A DNA stretch of 64,000 nt from assembly GCA_016806645.1 (NCBI GenBank), contig JACSYO010001502.1:628501-692500 (forward strand), written 5' to 3'. Below the pieces are notes generated by a model. The model was not told the DNA's origin, did not search any database, and saw only the letters and a program-made list of their open reading frames with translations. The DNA comes from Ophiodon elongatus. Lineage: Eukaryota; Chordata; Actinopteri; Perciformes; Hexagrammidae. Below, piece after piece: positions 59,708-64,000 of this stretch; position 1 is the first letter of the stretch, and the number at the start of each line of letters is the position of its first letter. The position numbers were made by a program, and so were the translations under genes.

Positions 59708-61696
59708 GGGAGTCACGGGACTGTGCTTTGAAGGAGCGCGCAGCAGGGCCCCGCTCGGACCCATGAGAGCGGAGACATTGTGAGTAATGATTGACAGCAT
59801 GTTGGATTACTCAGAGGTATTAGTCATGGTGAATTTGTTACATGTTCTTGTACTCTATTCTGTAAGTGTGAACAGGTCTGTCTGTCAGGTTCATGGATTT
59901 GGTCGTGTGCTGGTGGCAACCTGGTGATCTTTAAAATATTTGGCAGAAAAAATAAATACTGAGGAAATTTCATAGAAAATAATCTATAAGTGAAGTAAAT
60001 GCACATCTCTGACGACCACCAGGTTTCAATAAATCTCTCTTTTGTGGCGCACACAACTTCAGAAAAGATATGTCCACGCAGAAAAAAAACCCAAAAAAAG
60101 ACAGCTGAGATTTTTCATAGGTGACTCAAAATCCAATAATACAGGACAGATATGGTCATTAGTGAAACAATTCGGAAACCACTGAATGTGCTTGTGCTCG
60201 GCCCAGGACGCTGTACAAAGTGTTCATACCAGCAAAAGCAAACATGTTTCTGCTGGGAGGAAAAGCTTACACAATGAAGTATCGCAGCCACACGCAATAC
60301 TGTACAAGCATTCTGGGGCACCATCGGGGGGTCCAACCTCTTCCAACAGCGCGAGGGCACGGCCGCTCTATCATTGGCTAATCGTTGGCCGGAGAGAGCC
60401 AGTCATCTCCGCGATCCCCTCTCATCCCACAACTAACCAAACACTGTGTTGTTAGTGTCTCTGATATGCTTTGTTTGTCAGGCCACCTGGACATGCATCT
60501 GGTCAGCAAGGGAGTATGCCGGTCAATAGCAGAGACAGATGGACATGCATTAATAACTGTGTCTTATGTGCCAAAATTACAAGCTGCAAACGCTGACTTT
60601 TGAGGCAGTTTTTGGAGTTTCTGAAGCCCCGTGTTGTGTTGAGTGCACTGAATGAAATGCTGATTAGTGTGATGGGAACCGCAGAGAATCAGAGAAGGAG
60701 AATTAATTACTGTGCACCAGTGTTTCAGGTCAGTACTTCAGTGTCCCCCTTTCCTGCGCTAATAGACAAATTACATAATAGCCTCCGAAGAGAAAGAGGT
60801 TTGACATGAGGTAACCTTTTCAAATAATACAAGCGATGTGGAGAAATAATTATGATTAGTAATGATATGAGGCAGGAGATGGTCGAGCTTCATAATAAGA
60901 TGGATGACAATGCCTCGGGCTTGAAGCACTTAGTGCACAAAGCATGGAGATGTTACATAATTCATGTCATTTTTAGAATTGCTTTAACAAGGTATGTTAG
61001 GGCTGAGGCGGATGAGCGGCTCAATTTATTCCCAAGAATTTGGTTTGAAATCCAGAAAAAAAAAAAGCGTTGCCTAAGACCACGTTACACGTAATGACCC
61101 ATAAATTAGACTTATGCAGATGAACAAAAAAACTCTCCTGCAGAAAGTTTGTGTTCAATGTTTAACAAAAGGGGGCCGGGCCTAATGTAAACCGCCCATA
61201 ATCTGCAAGTACTGTACAGATTTTTAAATGAAAAGTGGAATCAAAACAGATAACACGTAACATTGTACACCATACAGCATCCCTACGATGTAGTTCAGTG
61301 GCTCAAAGTCCATTATGTGGTCATTCATTTCTCAACAACTTCCTATTGGACAGGACTTTATCTGTGAGGGAAGATTAGAGCAGGAAAGTAGAAGAAGGCA
61401 TTTTACCTGGAATACGGTGTCACTGGTAAAATTAAAATAAAAAACTTTTCTTAACAAATCACCTGAGGCTGCCATTCATCATTTTAGTCAATCTGGAGTC
61501 ACCAATTTGTATTGCTCTATATTTTTTACTTCTGTACTTCTGTCCATGCTAGTAAGGGTCAGGTTATGCTCGATCAGAACTAGTTTGAAAAATGTGAAGG
61601 GAAACACTACGCAAGTCAATGGCAGTGACAGTTGACCCGGCTTCTTCATAGAAATGTAAGAAAACGGTATCAACATGATGGCATCTAAGGACAAAT

Positions 61697-64000
61697 CATC
61701 CATCCATCCATCCATTATCCTCCGCTTATCCGGGGTCGGGTCGCGGTGGCAGCAGGCCTAGCAGGCCGACCCAGGCTTCCCTCTCACCCGCAACACGTTC
61801 AAGCTCGTTCTGGGGGATCCCGAGGCGTTCCCAGGCCAGCTGGGAGATATAATCCCTCCAGCGTGTCCTGGGTCTTCCCCGGGGCCTCCTGCCAGTTGGG
61901 CGTGCCTGGAAAACCTCTAACGGGAGGCGTCCAGGAGGCATCCTGATCAGATGCCCGAACCACCTCAGCTGACTCCTTTCGATACGAAGGAGTAGCGCCT
62001 CAACTCCAAGTTCCCTCCGGATGTCCGAGCTCCTTACCCTATCTCTAAGGCTGAGCCCGGCCACCCTACGGAGAAAACTCATTTCGACCGCTTGTATCCG
62101 AGACCTCGTTCTTTCGGTCACGACCCAGAGTTCGTGACCATAGGTGAGGGTCGGAACGTAGACCGCCCGGTAAATTGAGAGCTTTGCCTTCAGCTCCCTC
62201 TTCACCAAGACGGTCCGGTGCAGCGCCTGTTTTACTGCTGCAGCCACACCGATCCGCCGGTCGATCTCCCGCTCCATCTTACCCTCACTCGTGAACAAGA
62301 CCCCGAGATACTTGAACTCCTTCGCTTGCGGCAGGCACCGCGTCCCCACCCGGAGGGAGCAATCCACCGGTTTCCGGCAGAGCACCATGGCCTCAGATTT
62401 GGATGTGCTTACCCTCATCCCCGCCGCGTCACACTCGGCTGCAAATCGCCCCAGTGAAGCTGGAGGTCATGGTCCGAAGAGGCTAACAGGACCACATCAT
62501 CTGCGAACAGCAGAGAGGCGATCCCGAGATCACCGAACCCGACGTTCTCCTCCCCCCGGCTGTGCCTAGATATCCTGTCCATGAAAGTCACGAACAGGAC
62601 CGGTGATAAAGGACAGCCCTGGCGGAGGCCAACACCCACCGGGAACGCGTCTGACTTATTGCCGAGAATACGAACACAGCTCCTACTGCAGTCGTACAGA
62701 GATCGGATGGCCCGTTGTAGCGGGTCCGGCACCCCATACTCCCGCAGCACCCCCCACAAAAACCCCAGAGAGACCCGGTCGAAGGCCTTCTCCAAGTCCA
62801 CAAAACACATGTAGACTGGTTGGGCAAACTCCCAGAGCCCCTCCAGTAGTCTTGCGAGGGTAAAGAGCTGGTCCACTGTTCCACGGCCGGGACGGAATCC
62901 GCACTGCTCCTCTTGAATCCGAGGTTCGACAATCGGTCGGAGCCTCCTTTCCAGCACCCTGGCATACACTTTCCCCGGGAGGCTGAGTAGTGTGATGCCC
63001 CGATAATTCGAGCACACTCTCCGGTCCCCCTTTTTGAAAATGGGAACCACCACCCCAGTCTGCCAGTCCATGGGCACTGTTCCCGACCCCCATGCGACAT
63101 TGAAAAGGCGTGTCAGCCAAGACAGCCCAACAACGTCCAGCGCCTTCAGCATCTCGGGGCGAATCTCATCCACCCCGGCGCCTTGCCACCAAGGAGCTTA
63201 TTGACTACCTTAGTGGCCTCTGCCAAGGATATGGATTCGACCCCCCCCAAGTCGTCAGGCGCTGCCTCCTCTCTAGAGGACATGTTGGCCGGGTTTAGGA
63301 GTTCCTCAAAGTGCTCTTTCCACCGCCCAACGATGTCCCCTGTCCGGGTCAGCAGTTCCCCCCCCCGTGCTGAGCACAGCCTGGGGTAAGCCCTGCTTTC
63401 CCTTCCTGAGCCGTCGGATGGTTTGCCAGAACTTCCTTGAGGCCAACCGAAAGTCCTTCTCCATGGCCTCCCGAACTCCTCCCATGCCCGAGTTTTAGCG
63501 TCCGCGACCACCGCAGCTGCAGCCCTTTTGGCCTGCCGGTACCTCTCCGCTGTTTCAGGAGACCCCCGAGCCAACCAGGCCCGAAAGGCCTCCTTCTTCA
63601 GTTTGACGGCTTCCCTCACCTCCGGTGTCCACCACCGGGTTCTCGGGTTACCGCCACGACAGGCACCGGTGACCTTCCGACCGCAGCTCCTAGCGGCCGC
63701 GTCCACAATAGAGGCTTTGAACATGGTCCACTCGGATTCCATGTCCCCAGCCTCCCTTGGGATGTGTGAGAAGTTCTTCCGGAGGTGGGAGTTGAAGACC
63801 TCCCAGACAGGATCCTCCGCCAGACGTTCCCAGTTCACCCTCACTACACGTTTGGGCTTGCCGGGTCTCTCCAGCCGATTTCCCTGCCATCTGATCCAAC
63901 TCACCACCAGGTGGTGATCAGTTGACAGCTCTGCTCCTCTCTTCACCCGAGTGTCCAAGACATACGGCCGCAGATCAGATGAAACGATTACAAAGTCGAT
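61697..64000 (-). mobile_element. Rex3/RTE-type non-LTR retrotransposon, 3' part, frameshifted (continues beyond window)
   Basis: Read on the minus strand. The end of the endonuclease-to-RT linker occupies about 63958-63175. The reverse transcriptase domain follows at 63173-62460 with TGVVVPIFKKGDRRVCSNYR, LPGKVYARVLERRLRP, VDLEKAFDRV, GLRQGCPLSPVLF and the catalytic LLFADDVVLLAS. The post-RT region (62418-61726) contains FKYLGVLFTSEGKMEREID, GHELWVVTERTR and RPRGRPRTRWRDYI. A very short 3'UTR and a (GATG)n tail end at 61697, which is the hallmark of Rex3/RTE elements in fish. Reading frames break at about 63175 (one base missing before the VDEIRPEML-equivalent) and at about 62456. A region at about 63360-63475 reads in a shifted frame (EKDFRLASRKFWQTIRRL in the alternative frame). 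The copy is therefore dead as read. Confidence 0.88.
61698..61716. repeat. (CATC)n 3' tail of the retrotransposon
   Basis: Four to five CATC units (GATG on the element strand) immediately at the 3' end of the element, as expected for the self-made tail of Rex3/RTE elements. Confidence 0.85.

Larger units (their letters stand above)
42800..61690. other. Gene-poor interval
   Basis: No recognisable protein-coding exon, RNA gene or long transposon on either strand. The ORFs are short, lack family resemblance and mostly lack convincing splice context. Apart from the arrays listed separately, there are AT-rich segments with homeodomain-like TAATTA cores (for example 49571-49720 and 60590-61060) and somewhat GC-richer patches (51720-52600 and 53200-53520) without evident genes. 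The spacing fits a regulatory desert beside a developmental gene, but conservation cannot be judged from one sequence. Confidence 0.55.

Noticed and set aside
63183..63917. Plus-strand ORFs over the retrotransposon
   Set aside because: Antisense shadows of the endonuclease/RT coding strand.

Overview
The window is nuclear DNA of a ray-finned (teleost, probably percomorph) fish. The evidence is: intron-split vertebrate genes with consensus GT/AG junctions; a syntenic block matching human chromosome 13 (MTUS2, STOML3, SLC25A15 and FOXO1 all lie on 13q); very many GT/CA and CT microsatellites; and fish-type non-LTR retrotransposons, including a Rex3/RTE-like element with its (GATG)n tail.

Layout: (1) 203-1093, plus strand: the last two coding exons of a microtubule-associated scaffold protein (mtus2-like), with an L2-type LINE scrap in the intron between them. 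(2) 3652-7912, minus strand: a complete seven-coding-exon stomatin-family gene (stoml3-like, 289 aa), tail-to-tail with mtus2. (3) 9755-14164, minus strand: a complete six-coding-exon mitochondrial ornithine carrier (slc25a15, 303 aa). (4) 16038-38281, plus strand: a complete foxo1 in three coding exons (220+64+395 = 679 aa). Intron 1 is 19.8 kb and loaded with microsatellites. A roughly 3 kb 3'UTR runs to about 41.3-41.6 kb. slc25a15 and foxo1 are head-to-head, with 1.87 kb between start codons. (5) About 41.6-61.7 kb: a gene-poor stretch with no recognisable gene. It holds a possible pair of small terminal exons (42448-42745), a degenerate 21-bp tandem array (about 44.2-44.7 kb) and AT-rich segments that look like candidate conserved noncoding elements. 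(6) 61.7-64.0 kb, minus strand: the 3' part of a frameshifted Rex3/RTE-like retrotransposon running off the window.

The genes do not form a pathway; the block is ancestral synteny. STOML3 is a membrane scaffold that modulates ion channels, SLC25A15 is the urea-cycle ornithine/citrulline exchanger of the mitochondrial inner membrane, FOXO1 is an insulin/AKT-controlled forkhead transcription factor, and MTUS2 binds microtubules and EB1. The most interesting points are a His/Gln-rich low-complexity tract in FOXO1, a coding intron in foxo1 that human FOXO1 lacks, a cluster of three Pumilio-type motifs in its 3'UTR, two inverted AT-rich repeat domains in neighbouring genes, two minisatellite-like arrays (14-bp and ancient 21-bp), and a few exon-like islands matching no gene I recognise. 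I found no convincing novel molecular system; the strongest unexplained signals are given as findings. All exon boundaries were read by eye from splice signals and protein similarity, without alignment tools.
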